From: Alphaproteobacteria bacterium
GTDB taxonomy: Bacteria > Pseudomonadota > Alphaproteobacteria > CACIAM-22H2
Assembly: GCA_017308135.1 (NCBI GenBank)
Contig: JAFKFM010000010.1
Location: 358,296-422,295 of the forward strand
Direction: 5' to 3'
Length of the DNA: 64,000 bases
Shown: positions 10,841-19,977 of the stretch, piece after piece
How the letters are laid out: the number at the start of each line of letters is the position of its first letter
How positions within the stretch are numbered: position 1 is the stretch's first letter
The notes under the pieces: model-generated
What the model saw: the letters and a program-made list of their open reading frames with translations, nothing else
The model's database searches: none
Told to the model about the DNA's origin: nothing
Program-made: the position numbers and the translations under genes

Positions 10841-12034
10841 ATGTCGAAAACAATCGTCTCGCGGCTGAAGCGCTTCGGCGCCGCGGTCGCTATGCTGGCG
10901 GCGGGCGCTGCGGGTGCGGCGCAGGCCGACACGATCAAGGTCGGCATCATCGGGCCGTATTCGGGCCCGTTCGCGTTGCAGGGCAAGAATTTCCAAGCAG
11001 GCGTGGAAGCCTATCTGGCGCAGAACGGCAAGAACGTCGCCGGGCATACGATCGAGATCGTCTATCGCGATTTGCCCGGCGCCAATCCGCAGCAGGCGCG
11101 CGCGCTGGCGCAGGAACTGATCGTGCGCGAGAAGGTGCAGTATCTCGGCGGCGTCTACTTCACGCCCGACGCGCTGGCGATCACGCCGCTGCTCGAACAA
11201 GCGAACGTGCCGCTGGTCATCTTCAACGCCGCGACCTCGGCGATCATGAATTCGTCGCCGCTGGTCGTGCGCACATCGTTCACCACGGCGCAGACGACCA
11301 CGCCGCTGGGCAAGGCCGCGATCGAACGCGGCACCAAGAAATTCATCACCGTGGTCAGCGACTACGGTCCCGGTATCGACGCCGAGAACGCCTTCAAGAA
11401 GGCGATCGAGGCGGCGGGCGGGCAGGTCGCGGAATCGATCCGCATGCCGATGACCACGAACGAGTTCAGCCCGATCATGCAGCGTGTGCGCGGTGCGGGC
11501 GTGGAAGGCTTGTTCGCCTTCCTGCCGTCGGGCCCGCCCACGCTGGGTTTCGTCAAGGCGTTCAACGACGCCGGTTTGCGCCAGGCGGGTATTCGCTTCT
11601 TCTCGACCGGCGACCTCACGCAGGAATCCGACCTGCCGGCGTTGGGCGAGGCGGCTTCGGGCATGCTGACCGGCTTCCACTACGCCGTGTCGCATGACTC
11701 GGCCGTCAACCGCGCCTTCGTCGAGGCGGCGGGAAAAGCGCTGGGCGACGTCAATCAATTGTCGTTCCCGGCCGTCGGCGCCTATGACGGCATGCGCGTG
11801 ATCGCCAAGATGATCGAAGCGACCGCCGGCAAGCAGGAAGCGGCCAAGGCCGTGGCGGCGGTCAAGGGCATGGCGTGGGAAAGTCCGCGCGGGCCGGTGA
11901 AGATCGACGCCGAAACCCGCCACATCACGCAGACGATCTATCTGCGCGAAGTCGCCAAGGACGCCACGGGCAAGTGGATCAACAAGGAGATTCAGAGCTT
12001 CCCCGAACAAGGCGATCCGGGTCTGGCGAAGTAA
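10841..12034 (+). CDS. ABC transporter substrate-binding protein, Leu/Ile/Val type (probable aromatic acid uptake)
   Basis: 397-residue periplasmic protein of the Peripla_BP_6 family. The ATG at 10841 follows a strong AAAGGAGG ribosome site. A signal peptide ends near AGAAQA, followed by IKVGIIGPYSGPFALQGKNFQAG, the typical family opening. Encoded directly after pobA and ahead of pcaHG with two permeases and two ATPases, it probably delivers 4-hydroxybenzoate or a related aromatic acid and not a branched-chain amino acid; related HAAT-family importers for aromatic acids are known in alphaproteobacteria. Confidence 0.85.
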   Translation: MSKTIVSRLKRFGAAVAMLAAGAAGAAQADTIKVGIIGPYSGPFALQGKNFQAGVEAYLAQNGKNVAGHTIEIVYRDLPGANPQQARALAQELIVREKVQYLGGVYFTPDALAITPLLEQANVPLVIFNAATSAIMNSSPLVVRTSFTTAQTTTPLGKAAIERGTKKFITVVSDYGPGIDAENAFKKAIEAAGGQVAESIRMPMTTNEFSPIMQRVRGAGVEGLFAFLPSGPPTLGFVKAFNDAGLRQAGIRFFSTGDLTQESDLPALGEAASGMLTGFHYAVSHDSAVNRAFVEAAGKALGDVNQLSFPAVGAYDGMRVIAKMIEATAGKQEAAKAVAAVKGMAWESPRGPVKIDAETRHITQTIYLREVAKDATGKWINKEIQSFPEQGDPGLAK

Positions 12035-12046
12035 GCACGGCGTGCG

Positions 12047-12072
12047 GCCGGGGCGGCGAATGCCGTCCCGGC
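12047..12072 (+). other. Intercistronic stem-loop between binding-protein and permease genes
   Basis: An 11-base stem (GCCGGGGCGGC pairing with GCCGTCCCGGC, one G-U in RNA) closes a GAAT loop, flanked by a further GCACG/CGTGC pairing at 12035-12039 and 12075-12079. There is no following T-run, so it is more likely an mRNA-stabilising or processing hairpin than a terminator, allowing more binding protein than permease. Confidence 0.55.
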
Positions 12073-12097
12073 TTCGTGCGAGGATCACCACGTCGAT

Positions 12098-12961
12098 ATG
12101 ATCACGTTCTTCAGCATCGCGGTCGACGCCGTCGCCTACGGGATGGCGTTGTTCATCATCTGCATCGGTTTGTCGCTGATGATGGGCTTGATGCGCGTGG
12201 TCAATCTCGCCCACGGCGCCTTCGCGATGATCGGGGGCTATCTCGCCTCCTACGCGACGATGCAGCTGGGCTTCGGCTATTTCGCCGGAATCGCGCTGGC
12301 GGTTCTCGGCACGGTTCTAATCGCCTTGCCGCTGGAGCCGCTGCTCTACCGGCGCATTTACGGCAAGCCCGAATTGATGCAGGTGCTGATGACGGTGGGC
12401 ATCGCCTTCGCCGCCATCGGCATCGTCAATTATTTGATGGGCCCGACGCTGAAAACGATCCCGCTGCCGCCGATCCTGGCCACGCCGGTCGATATCGGCT
12501 TTCGCAGCATCGCGGGCCATCGGCTGTTCGTCATCGCCAGCGGCATCGTCGTGGTCGCGGCATTGTGGATCGCGATCGAATACACGACGCTGGGCATCAA
12601 GCTGCGCGCGGCGATCGAAAAGCCCGACATGGCGCGGGCACTGGGCGTGCGCACGAACGCCTATTTCCTGGGCTGCTATGTCGTCGCGACGGCGCTGGCG
12701 GCGTTCGGCGGGGCGGTGGGGGCGGAGTTCCTGCCGATCGAGCCGTTCTACGCGCTGCGCTATATCGTGACCTTCCTGGTGGTCGTCTCGGTCGGCGGGG
12801 CGGGCTCGATCGTCGGCTCGCTGCTTGCCTGCCTGCTGCTCGGCGCCATCGACGTGACGGGCCGTTATCTCGTGCCCGATTTCGGCAATTTCTTCTTCTA
12901 TCTTTGCGTCATTGTCGTGATCTTCGCCTATCCCAACGGCTTGATGGGACGCGCGCGATGA
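12098..12961 (+). CDS. Branched-chain-type ABC transporter permease (LivH-like)
   Basis: 287-residue inner-membrane permease. The motif GLSLMMGLMRVVNLAHGAFAMIGGY near residues 25-50 is the signature of LivH proteins, and VVVSVGGAGSIVGSL near the C terminus is the conserved second block. About eight membrane helices. The coupling loop is visible at KLRAAIEKPDMARALGVRTNAYF. It overlaps the LivM-like gene by ATGA. Confidence 0.92.
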   Translation: MITFFSIAVDAVAYGMALFIICIGLSLMMGLMRVVNLAHGAFAMIGGYLASYATMQLGFGYFAGIALAVLGTVLIALPLEPLLYRRIYGKPELMQVLMTVGIAFAAIGIVNYLMGPTLKTIPLPPILATPVDIGFRSIAGHRLFVIASGIVVVAALWIAIEYTTLGIKLRAAIEKPDMARALGVRTNAYFLGCYVVATALAAFGGAVGAEFLPIEPFYALRYIVTFLVVVSVGGAGSIVGSLLACLLLGAIDVTGRYLVPDFGNFFFYLCVIVVIFAYPNGLMGRAR

Positions 12962-13974
12962 CGATGCGCCATCCCCCCTTGTCGGACGCGGCGCGCGGAG
13001 CTTGGCCCGCGTATAAGCGCGACGCTTACGGCATTCTCGTCGTCTTCGCGGGCGGCATCGCGGGTTATTACTTGTTCCCCGACAGCCTCGCCTTGCTGAC
13101 GCGCATCGTATCGATCGCGCTGCTGGTGCTGTCGCTCGATCTGGTCGTCGGCTTCTGCGGTGTGGCGACCTTGGGCCATGCGGCGCTGTACGGGATCGGC
13201 GCCTATGCCGCCGGAATCGTGTGTTTGCGCGCCGGGATCACCGATCCGTTCTTGCTGGTCATGATCGGCGCGGGTGCAGGGGCGGTCGCGGGGATCGCGA
13301 TGGGCGCGGTGCTGCTGCGCACGCATGGATTGCCGCAACTCGTGCTGTCGATCGCTTTCGTCCAACTCGTGCAGGAAGGGGCGAACAAAGCGTCGGCCTA
13401 TACCGGCGGCAGCGACGGTTTGGCCGGAATGATGCCGGCTCCGATTTTCGGCGTGTTCGCCTTCGATCTATGGGGCCGCAGCGCCTATCTGTTTGCGATC
13501 TTCCTGCTGATCGCCGTTTTGGCGATCCTGGCGATCGTCGCGCGCTCGCCCTTCGCCATGCTGTGCCGGGGGGCGAAGGAAGATCCGGTGCGCGTCGAAT
13601 CGCTCGGCGTGGCGATCCGCCTGGTGCTGCTGCGCATGTACGCGATCTCGGGCGCCATCGCGGGTATCGGCGGCGCGCTCGGCATGCTGGCGACGCAAGT
13701 CGTCGGGCTCGACGGCGTGTCGTTCGAATTGTCGGCCAACGCGCTGGTGATGCTGGCGCTGGGCGGCGTGGGCTCGCTTTACGGCGCGCTTGGCGGCACG
13801 GTCGCCTTCATGATGGTCGAACACATGGTCGCCGCGATCAACCCGTTCCATTGGATGACCGTGATCGGCGGTTTGATGATCGGCGTCGTGCTGGTCGCCC
13901 CGCGCGGCCTCGCGGGCGGGCTCGACGACCTCCAACGCCGTTTGTTCGGCGGTAAATCGGAGACGCGGCAATGA
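12958..13974 (+). CDS. Branched-chain-type ABC transporter permease (LivM-like)
   Basis: 338-residue partner permease beginning at the ATG at 12958 in the overlap with the LivH-like gene. After an N-terminal cytoplasmic stretch it shows the LivM block LDLVVGFCGVATLGHAALYGIGAYAAG and the loop CRGAKEDPVRVESLGVAI, and a C-terminal ALVMLALGGVGSLYGALGG segment. About nine to ten helices. Forms the channel with the preceding protein. Confidence 0.92.
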   Translation: MTMRHPPLSDAARGAWPAYKRDAYGILVVFAGGIAGYYLFPDSLALLTRIVSIALLVLSLDLVVGFCGVATLGHAALYGIGAYAAGIVCLRAGITDPFLLVMIGAGAGAVAGIAMGAVLLRTHGLPQLVLSIAFVQLVQEGANKASAYTGGSDGLAGMMPAPIFGVFAFDLWGRSAYLFAIFLLIAVLAILAIVARSPFAMLCRGAKEDPVRVESLGVAIRLVLLRMYAISGAIAGIGGALGMLATQVVGLDGVSFELSANALVMLALGGVGSLYGALGGTVAFMMVEHMVAAINPFHWMTVIGGLMIGVVLVAPRGLAGGLDDLQRRLFGGKSETRQ

Positions 13975-14735
13975 GCGCTGTCTTCGACGTCGCCGGTATC
14001 ACCAAAAGCTTCGGCGGCTTGAGCGTCAATCGCGACGTGTCGATGCGTTTGGCCGAAGGCGATCGCGTCGCGTTGATCGGGCCCAACGGGGCGGGGAAGA
14101 CGACGTTCGTGAATCTCGTCACCGGGCATTTGGCGCCCGATGCGGGGCGCATCGCTCTGGCGGGCGAGGACATCACGCGCCTCGACACCGTCGCCCGCGT
14201 CACGCGCGGCCTGGTGCGCACGTTCCAAGTCACGCGGCTGTTCGCCGACATGACGCCGGCCGATCACGTCGTGATGACGATCCTGCGCCGCACCGGAAAG
14301 GCGACACGCATCCTGGCACGGTTCGGCGGCGATTCCGCCGCCAACGACGAAGCCTATGAAATCCTCGCGGCGTTGGGCTTGAGCGACGCGATGCGCCGCA
14401 AAGTGGGCGAGATCGCTTATGGCCAGCAGCGTTTGGTCGAGCTTGCCATCGCGCTGGCGCACCAGCCCAAGGTGCTGCTGCTGGACGAACCGGCGGCCGG
14501 TGTCGCGTCGTCCGACGTGCCGCGCATCGAACAAGCGCTCGAAAACTTGCCGCCGACGCTGGCGGTACTGATGATCGATCACGACATGGATCTGGTAATG
14601 CGCTTCGCCCAGCGCGTCGCGGTGCTGGTGGCGGGCGAACTCGTGTTCGATGGCGCGCCCGCCGATGTGGCGCGCGATGCGCAGGTGCGCGCGGCCTATC
14701 TGGGGAGCTACGGCCATGCAAGCCGCGACGCTTGA
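13971..14735 (+). CDS. Branched-chain-type ABC transporter ATPase (LivG-like)
   Basis: 254-residue ATPase. Walker A is GPNGAGKT near residue 37, the signature is degenerate (IAYGQQRLVELAIAL replaces LSGGQ), and Walker B is VLLLDEPAAGV. LivG proteins commonly carry the sequence YGQQR, so this is not a defect. DYxL-type regulatory additions are absent. ATGA overlap with LivM upstream; its end overlaps the next ATPase gene by 20 bases. Confidence 0.92.
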   Translation: MSAVFDVAGITKSFGGLSVNRDVSMRLAEGDRVALIGPNGAGKTTFVNLVTGHLAPDAGRIALAGEDITRLDTVARVTRGLVRTFQVTRLFADMTPADHVVMTILRRTGKATRILARFGGDSAANDEAYEILAALGLSDAMRRKVGEIAYGQQRLVELAIALAHQPKVLLLDEPAAGVASSDVPRIEQALENLPPTLAVLMIDHDMDLVMRFAQRVAVLVAGELVFDGAPADVARDAQVRAAYLGSYGHASRDA

Positions 14736-15438
14736 GATCGCCGGCCTCGGCGCGGGCTATGCGCGCTCGCAAGTGCTGGAGGACGTGTCCTTCACGGTGC
14801 CGGCGGGCGGACGGCTTTGCGTGTTCGGGCGCAACGGGGTGGGCAAGTCGACGCTGATGGCGGCGATCATGGGGCTCTGCCGCCGCTTCACGGGCGATAT
14901 CCGGATCGACGGGCAAAGCGTGTCGGCGCAAGGCCCGTCGTCGCGCGCCCTGGGCGGGATCGGCCTCGTGCCGCAAACCCGCGAGATCTTCCGCACGCTG
15001 ACGGTCGAGGAGAATCTGATCGCGGGTCTCAAAAGCCGCCCGCGCGCGGCGATCGACGAGGCCTACGAATTGTTTCCGCGGCTGGCGCAGCGCCGGCGCA
15101 ATCTCGGCGCGCAATTGTCGGGCGGCGAACAGCAGATGCTGTCGATGGCGCGCACGATTTTGGGCAAGCCGCGTGTGCTGCTGCTCGACGAACCGCTGGA
15201 AGGCTTGGCGCCGGTGATTTGCGATGCGGTGATGGCGGCGATCGACCGCTTGGCCGCGACCGGCGAAATGACGATTCTATTGGTCGAACAGCGCCTTGAA
15301 CTCGCCTTCGAGTTCGGCGAAATGGCGCTGGTATTGGAACGCGGCCGGGTCGTATGGTCCGGCCGATGCGACGATCTGCGCCGCGACACCGCCGCCGTCG
15401 AACGGCATATCGGTGTTGGCGGTCTGGGCGGGCATTGA
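14716..15438 (+). CDS. Branched-chain-type ABC transporter ATPase (LivF-like)
   Basis: 240-residue ATPase; the ATG at 14716 (MQAATLEI) inside the end of the LivG-like gene gives the standard LivF length. Walker A is GRNGVGKST, the signature is LSGGEQQMLSMARTI, and Walker B is VLLLDEPLEGLAPV, a phrase typical of LivF. Completes a five-component importer. Confidence 0.92.
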   Translation: MQAATLEIAGLGAGYARSQVLEDVSFTVPAGGRLCVFGRNGVGKSTLMAAIMGLCRRFTGDIRIDGQSVSAQGPSSRALGGIGLVPQTREIFRTLTVEENLIAGLKSRPRAAIDEAYELFPRLAQRRRNLGAQLSGGEQQMLSMARTILGKPRVLLLDEPLEGLAPVICDAVMAAIDRLAATGEMTILLVEQRLELAFEFGEMALVLERGRVVWSGRCDDLRRDTAAVERHIGVGGLGGH

Positions 15439-15474
15439 CCCGTCCGCGCGACGGGGAGGGGGAGTAAGGGAACG

Positions 15475-16197
15475 ATGTCGAACACCGAATATTATCGCCG
15501 GGACCGGAAATGGCATCCGGCGCCGATCGTGCCGAACTACAAATCGACGGTGCTGCGCAATCCGCAACGGCCGCTGCTGTCGCTGCCGCAATCCGCCGTC
15601 GATATGGCGAGCCCGGTCTTCGGCCAAGCGAAACTCGATCCGCTCGATCACGATCTGATCCTGAATTACGGCACGGGCGCGGAAGCGGTGGGCGAGCGTA
15701 TCGTCGTCCATGGCCGCGTGCTCGATCAGAATGCGCGCCCCGTGCCCGGCGCGTTGATCGAGATTTGGCAGGCCAATGCCGGCGGGCGCTATCGCCATGT
15801 ACGCGACGGCTATCTCGCCGCGATCGATCCGAATTTCGGCGGCTGCGGCCGCGTGCTCACAGATGCGGAGGGCAAATACGCTTTCCGCACGATCAAGCCC
15901 GGCCCGTATCCTTTCCGCAACAACGGCTCCGACTGGCGCCCGGCGCATATCCATATCTCGATTTTCGGTGCCGCGTTCGCGCAGCGCTTGATCACGCAAT
16001 TCTATTTCGAAGGCGACCCGCTGATCGCCAAATGCCCGATCGTCAACACGATCGCGGACGCGGCGGCGATCGATATGCTGGTCGCGAAGCTCGACCTCGA
16101 AAACCAGGGGCCGTACGACCACCTGACCTATCGCTTCGACATCGTGCTGCGCGGCCGCCGCTCGACCTTCTTCGAGAACCGGCCGGAGGGGAACTGA
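15475..16197 (+). CDS. pcaH: Protocatechuate 3,4-dioxygenase beta subunit
   Basis: 240-residue catalytic subunit of the intradiol dioxygenase that opens protocatechuate to 3-carboxy-cis,cis-muconate. Expected Fe(III) ligands are all visible: Tyr106 in GGRYRHV, Tyr145 in GPYPFRNN, and His158 and His160 in RPAHIHIS; each is two lower than the Pseudomonas numbering. A GGAGGGGGA ribosome site precedes the ATG. One base separates its stop from pcaG, as expected for an obligate alpha-beta complex. Confidence 0.96.
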   Translation: MSNTEYYRRDRKWHPAPIVPNYKSTVLRNPQRPLLSLPQSAVDMASPVFGQAKLDPLDHDLILNYGTGAEAVGERIVVHGRVLDQNARPVPGALIEIWQANAGGRYRHVRDGYLAAIDPNFGGCGRVLTDAEGKYAFRTIKPGPYPFRNNGSDWRPAHIHISIFGAAFAQRLITQFYFEGDPLIAKCPIVNTIADAAAIDMLVAKLDLENQGPYDHLTYRFDIVLRGRRSTFFENRPEGN

Positions 16198-16198
16198 C

Positions 16199-16768
16199 AT
16201 GACGATCGAACCGTTGAACGAAACCCCGTCGCAGACCGCCGGCCCCTATGTGCATATCGGCACGCTGCCGTCGGTCGCGGGGCTGAACGTCCGCACGCAG
16301 GAAAAGCTCGACGTCGCGGCACCCGCCAATGCGGCGGGCGAGCGCATCTTCATCGAAGGCACGGTGCGCGACGGCGCGGGCTCGCTGGTCGTCGATGCGG
16401 TGCTGGAGCTGTGGCAGGCCGACAGCAAAGGCAAGCTGCCCGGCTTCTGGGGCCGTGCGGCGACCGATTTCAAGACCGGCCTCTATCGGTTCGAAACGGT
16501 CAAGCCCGGCAAGGTCGCGGGCGCGCCGGACGCGCCCTTCGTCACGCTGCTGCTGTTCGCGCGCGGGCTCAACATCCATCTTCATACGCGGATGTATTTC
16601 GCGGACGAGAAGGACGCCAACGCCGCCGATCCCACGTTGAAGGCCGTGGGCGATCCCGCTTTGGCGGCGACGCTGATCGGCGCGCGATCGACGGAGAGTG
16701 GCAAGACGGTCTATCGTTTCGATATCGTTCTGCAAGGCGACGGCGAGACCGTCTTCTTCGACATCTGA
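16199..16768 (+). CDS. pcaG: Protocatechuate 3,4-dioxygenase alpha subunit
   Basis: 189-residue subunit with the same beta-sandwich fold but without the full set of iron ligands. TPSQTAGPYVHIG near residues 9-21 is the classic opening of PcaG, followed by GTVRDGAG and VLELWQAD. It contributes to the active-site pocket of the beta subunit. The gene follows pcaH directly and precedes a CoA-transferase pair. Confidence 0.95.
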   Translation: MTIEPLNETPSQTAGPYVHIGTLPSVAGLNVRTQEKLDVAAPANAAGERIFIEGTVRDGAGSLVVDAVLELWQADSKGKLPGFWGRAATDFKTGLYRFETVKPGKVAGAPDAPFVTLLLFARGLNIHLHTRMYFADEKDANAADPTLKAVGDPALAATLIGARSTESGKTVYRFDIVLQGDGETVFFDI

Positions 16769-16789
16769 CCGGCAAGGAGCCCCCCGGCC

Positions 16790-17497
16790 TTGAACAAGAC
16801 AATCGCAAGTCTCGCCGAAGCCGTGTCGGTGATCGGCGACGGCGCGTCGGTGATGATCGGCGGGTTCGGCGGGTCCGGCTCGCCGATCGAGCTGATCCAT
16901 GCGCTGATCGACAAGGGGCCGAAAGGCCTCACCGTCGTCAACAACAACGCCGGGAACGGGCATGTCGGCCTCGCCGCGCTGATCGAAGCGGGATGCGTGG
17001 CGAAGCTGATCTGCTCCTTTCCGCGTTCGGCCGATCCGGTCGTGTTCACCGAACGCTACCTTGCCGGCAAGATCGAGCTGGAGCTCGTGCCGCAAGGCAC
17101 GCTCGCCGAGCGTATCCGCGCGGGCGGGGCGGGGATTCCGGCATTCTATACGCCGACCAGCTACGGCACCGATCTCGCCAAAGGCAAGCCGGTCGCCGAG
17201 TTCGACGGGCGGCCTTACGTGCAGGAACGTTGGCTGAAAGCGGATTTCGCGCTGGTGAAGGCCGAGATCGGCGACACGCACGGCAATCTCACCTACCGTG
17301 CGGCCGCGCGTAATTTCGGCCCGCTGATGTGCATGGCGTCGGCCACGGCGATCGTGCAGGTCTCGAAGCTCGTCGCGCCCGGCGGTATCGCGCCTGAAAG
17401 CGTCGTCACACCCGGCATCTTCGTGCAGAAGATCGTCGAAGTGCCGAACCCGGCGCAGGAAGAAGATTTGAACCGCGCGGGGGCGCGCTACCCATGA
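16790..17497 (+). CDS. pcaI: 3-oxoadipate CoA-transferase subunit A (PcaI-like), TTG start
   Basis: 235-residue alpha subunit of a class I CoA transferase; with PcaJ it would transfer CoA from succinyl-CoA to 3-oxoadipate. The GGFGGSGSPIELI loop and NNNAGNG segment are family signatures. No in-frame ATG precedes the conserved region; TTG at 16790 with AAGGAG upstream (about 16774) gives the right N terminus. It shares an ATGA overlap with subunit B. An acetoacetate-type transferase is possible in principle, but the pcaHG context favours PcaI. Confidence 0.88.
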   Translation: MNKTIASLAEAVSVIGDGASVMIGGFGGSGSPIELIHALIDKGPKGLTVVNNNAGNGHVGLAALIEAGCVAKLICSFPRSADPVVFTERYLAGKIELELVPQGTLAERIRAGGAGIPAFYTPTSYGTDLAKGKPVAEFDGRPYVQERWLKADFALVKAEIGDTHGNLTYRAAARNFGPLMCMASATAIVQVSKLVAPGGIAPESVVTPGIFVQKIVEVPNPAQEEDLNRAGARYP

Positions 17498-18174
17498 CCG
17501 CCGAAAAGCTTTCCAACGCCCAGATCGCCTGGCGCGCGGCGCAGGACATCGCCGATGGCGCTTACGTCAATCTCGGGATCGGCTTCCCGGAGATGGTCGC
17601 GCAGTATCAGCCGCCGGGCCGCCAAGCGATCTTCCATACCGAAAACGGCATTCTGGATTTCGGGCCCGCCCCCAAAGCGGGCGAAGAAGACTGGGATCTG
17701 ATCAACGCCGGCAAGAAGGCCGTGACGTTGAAGCCGGGCTCGGCCTTCTTCGATCACGCGACCAGTTTCGCGATGGTGCGCGGCGGTCATTTGGATGTCG
17801 CGATCCTTGGCGCCTATCAGGTGGCGCAGAGCGGCGACCTCGCGAATTGGAGCACCGGCCCCAAGGGCGTGCCGGCGGTCGGCGGCGCGATGGACTTGGT
17901 CCACGGCGCCAAGCGCGTGGCGGTGATCACCGAGCACGTCACTAAGGATGGCAAGCCCAAGCTCGTCGAACGCTGCACGCTGCCGCTGACCGGGGTGGGG
18001 TGCGTCACGCGCGTCTATACCAGCCTCGCGGTCATCGACATCGCCGGCGGCAAGTTCGTGCTGCGGGAGAAGCTTGGCAGCATGACGCTCGACGAACTCC
18101 AAGCGCTCACCGGCGCCAAGCTTCATGTCGACGGCGCAGTCGGCGAGTTGAAGGTGCCGAGCCTCGCGGCGTGA
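17494..18174 (+). CDS. pcaJ: 3-oxoadipate CoA-transferase subunit B (PcaJ-like)
   Basis: 226-residue beta subunit. Glu50 in HTENGILDFGP is the expected catalytic glutamate that forms the glutamyl-CoA thioester. GIGFPEMVAQY and the later GAYQVAQSGDLANW stretch are typical of PcaJ/ScoB proteins. Last gene of the plus-strand aromatic operon; no terminator hairpin is visible before the convergent racemase-like gene, whose stop is only 3 bases away. Confidence 0.9.
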   Translation: MTAEKLSNAQIAWRAAQDIADGAYVNLGIGFPEMVAQYQPPGRQAIFHTENGILDFGPAPKAGEEDWDLINAGKKAVTLKPGSAFFDHATSFAMVRGGHLDVAILGAYQVAQSGDLANWSTGPKGVPAVGGAMDLVHGAKRVAVITEHVTKDGKPKLVERCTLPLTGVGCVTRVYTSLAVIDIAGGKFVLREKLGSMTLDELQALTGAKLHVDGAVGELKVPSLAA

Positions 18175-18177
18175 TTT

Positions 18178-18924
18178 TTATTTCTCGTGCGCGATGCGCG
18201 CGGCGAGGGCGGCGGCAAGCCCCGAGCTCGGTTTGGCGCCTGGGCGACGAAAGCCGCCAGCGGTCGCCTTGCGCGGCTTGAGCGTGGCCAGCGCTTCGGC
18301 TTGTTTGACGGCGGCGGCGGCTTGATCGACCAGCGGCACGGGGATGCGATCCGCGACCTTGGCGGCGAGACCCGATAACGGCGCTCCCGCCAGGATGACG
18401 ACTTCCGCCCCGTCGAGTGCGACCGACTTATGGGCGAGGTCGATCAGCGCCGCTTCCTTCTCCTCCTGCACGTCGTCGATCGACCGGAAGCTGCCGTCGA
18501 GGCAGCGAATACCGGCACAGCGATGGGCAAGCCCATGCTGCTCGACGCATTCGCGATACCAGGCTTCCATGGCGGCGGCGAAGGTGACGATGCCGAAACG
18601 CTTTCCGAGCATGCAGGCGGTCAGCATCGCGGCTTCGGACATGCCGATGACGGGCACGTCGAACAATTCGCGCGCGGCGAACAGGCCGGGATCGCCGAAG
18701 GCGGCGATGATCGCGGCGTCGTAGGTTCCGGCGCGCTCGGCGAGCATTTCCAGCGCGATGGCGCCGCCGATCTGCGCTTCCGCGCGGCTGGAGATATAAG
18801 GGACACCGCGCGGGGCGGTGATCGGCACGATCTCGGTGCCCTGCGCCGCCGCCGGAATCGCCGCCGCGGCCAGGATATCCGTGATCGATTGCGACGTGTT
18901 CGGGTTCAGCAAAAGGATGCGCAA
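18178..18924 (-). CDS. Asp/Glu/hydantoin racemase-family protein lacking the usual Cys pair
   Basis: 248 residues; begins RILLLNPNTS, the signature opening of hydantoin/allantoin racemases. The start is TTG at 18924, three bases after the stop of the ABC ATPase gene. In characterised family members two Cys flank the substrate; here the first position reads AAFGDPG (Ala75) and the second reads LAGAPLSG near residues 179-186, so both look replaced. It may be a subfamily with another chemistry, possibly a lyase, isomerase or binding role. Last gene of the polyamine-type transporter operon. Confidence 0.75.
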   Translation of the reverse strand: MRILLLNPNTSQSITDILAAAAIPAAAQGTEIVPITAPRGVPYISSRAEAQIGGAIALEMLAERAGTYDAAIIAAFGDPGLFAARELFDVPVIGMSEAAMLTACMLGKRFGIVTFAAAMEAWYRECVEQHGLAHRCAGIRCLDGSFRSIDDVQEEKEAALIDLAHKSVALDGAEVVILAGAPLSGLAAKVADRIPVPLVDQAAAAVKQAEALATLKPRKATAGGFRRPGAKPSSGLAAALAARIAHEK

Positions 18925-18927
18925 GGG

Positions 18928-19977
18928 TCAGTCCGTATCTTCGGGAACGGGCAAAGCGCGCGCCGGATCGAAGCCGATCGCGACGCGCGTCCCCGGTTCA
19001 GGGATCGGCGCACCGTGCGGCACTTCGATCGATACGGTCAAGCGCCCCGCGATATCCAGCTCCAGAAGATCGGCGTGGCCGCGATAGCGCACGGATTTGA
19101 CCGTCGCGGGGAATCCGTCGCCATCGCCCAGACGCGCTTTCAAGGTCAGCGCTTCGGGGCGCAGCATCAGGCCGTAGCGTGCGGCCGACAGATAGGCGGG
19201 CGCGCAGCGCAAGGCGAAGCCCGTGTCGGTGACGAAACGCTCGCCGTCGAACTTGCCTTCGAGCCAGAGCGACTTGCCGAGGAATTCCGCCACAAAGCGC
19301 GTCGCGGGTTTCTCGTAAACTTGGCGCGGCGTGCCCAATTGCAGCGTGCGGCCGTGGCGCATCACCGCGATCCGGTCGGCCAGCGCCATCGCTTCTTCCT
19401 GGTCGTGGGTAACGATCAATGTCGTCGTGCCCACGCGGGTCAGGATTTCGCGCAGCTCCGTCTGCAGCACGCCGCGCAATTTGGCGTCGAGATTGGACAA
19501 GGGCTCGTCGAGCAGCAGCAAGCGCGGGCGGATCGCCAGTGCGCGGGCCAGCGCCACGCGCTGCTGCTGGCCGCCGGACAACTGCGCGGGCCGGCGTGCT
19601 TCGAGGCCCGAGAGGCGCACCGTTTCCAGCGTTTTCTGGACGGTGAGATTGCGTTCGAGCTTCGGCACGCCGCGCCGCTTGAGGCCGTAGGCGACGTTGT
19701 CGGCCACGCTCATATGCGGGAACAGCGCGTAGTCCTGAAAGACCAAGCCGATATCGCGCTTATGCGGCGGCAGGCGGCCGATCTCCTCGCCGCCCAGCAT
19801 GACATGGCCGGAATCCGAATTCTCGAATCCCGCGACGATACGCAAGGTCGTGGTTTTGCCGCAGCCCGAGGGGCCGAGCAACGCGACGATCTCGCCGGAA
19901 TTCGCGTCGAGGCTGGCGCCGTCCAGCGCCAGCGCGTTGCCGAAACGGCGGACGAGATTTTGAACTTCGAGTTTCAT
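18928..19977 (-). CDS. Spermidine/putrescine-type ABC transporter ATPase (PotA-like)
   Basis: 349-residue ATPase with Walker A GPSGCGKT near residue 34, Q-loop LVFQDYALFPHMSV, signature LSGGQQQRVALARAL, Walker [17 protein letters not shown], and a C-terminal TOBE-like domain from about residue 240. PotA/FbpC/UgpC proteins share this layout; the PotBC-type permeases next to it define the class. ATGA overlap with the permease upstream. Confidence 0.9.
   Translation of the reverse strand: MKLEVQNLVRRFGNALALDGASLDANSGEIVALLGPSGCGKTTTLRIVAGFENSDSGHVMLGGEEIGRLPPHKRDIGLVFQDYALFPHMSVADNVAYGLKRRGVPKLERNLTVQKTLETVRLSGLEARRPAQLSGGQQQRVALARALAIRPRLLLLDEPLSNLDAKLRGVLQTELREILTRVGTTTLIVTHDQEEAMALADRIAVMRHGRTLQLGTPRQVYEKPATRFVAEFLGKSLWLEGKFDGERFVTDTGFALRCAPAYLSAARYGLMLRPEALTLKARLGDGDGFPATVKSVRYRGHADLLELDIAGRLTVSIEVPHGAPIPEPGTRVAIGFDPARALPVPEDTD

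Noticed and set aside
12047..12072. Hairpin as a transcription terminator
   Set aside because: No T-run follows, and the LivH-like gene continues the operon 26 bases later; kept as an intercistronic stem-loop.
12098..15438. Calling the importer a branched-chain amino acid transporter (livHMGF)
   Set aside because: The family fits, but its position between pobA and pcaHG argues for an aromatic acid substrate, so no liv symbols were given.
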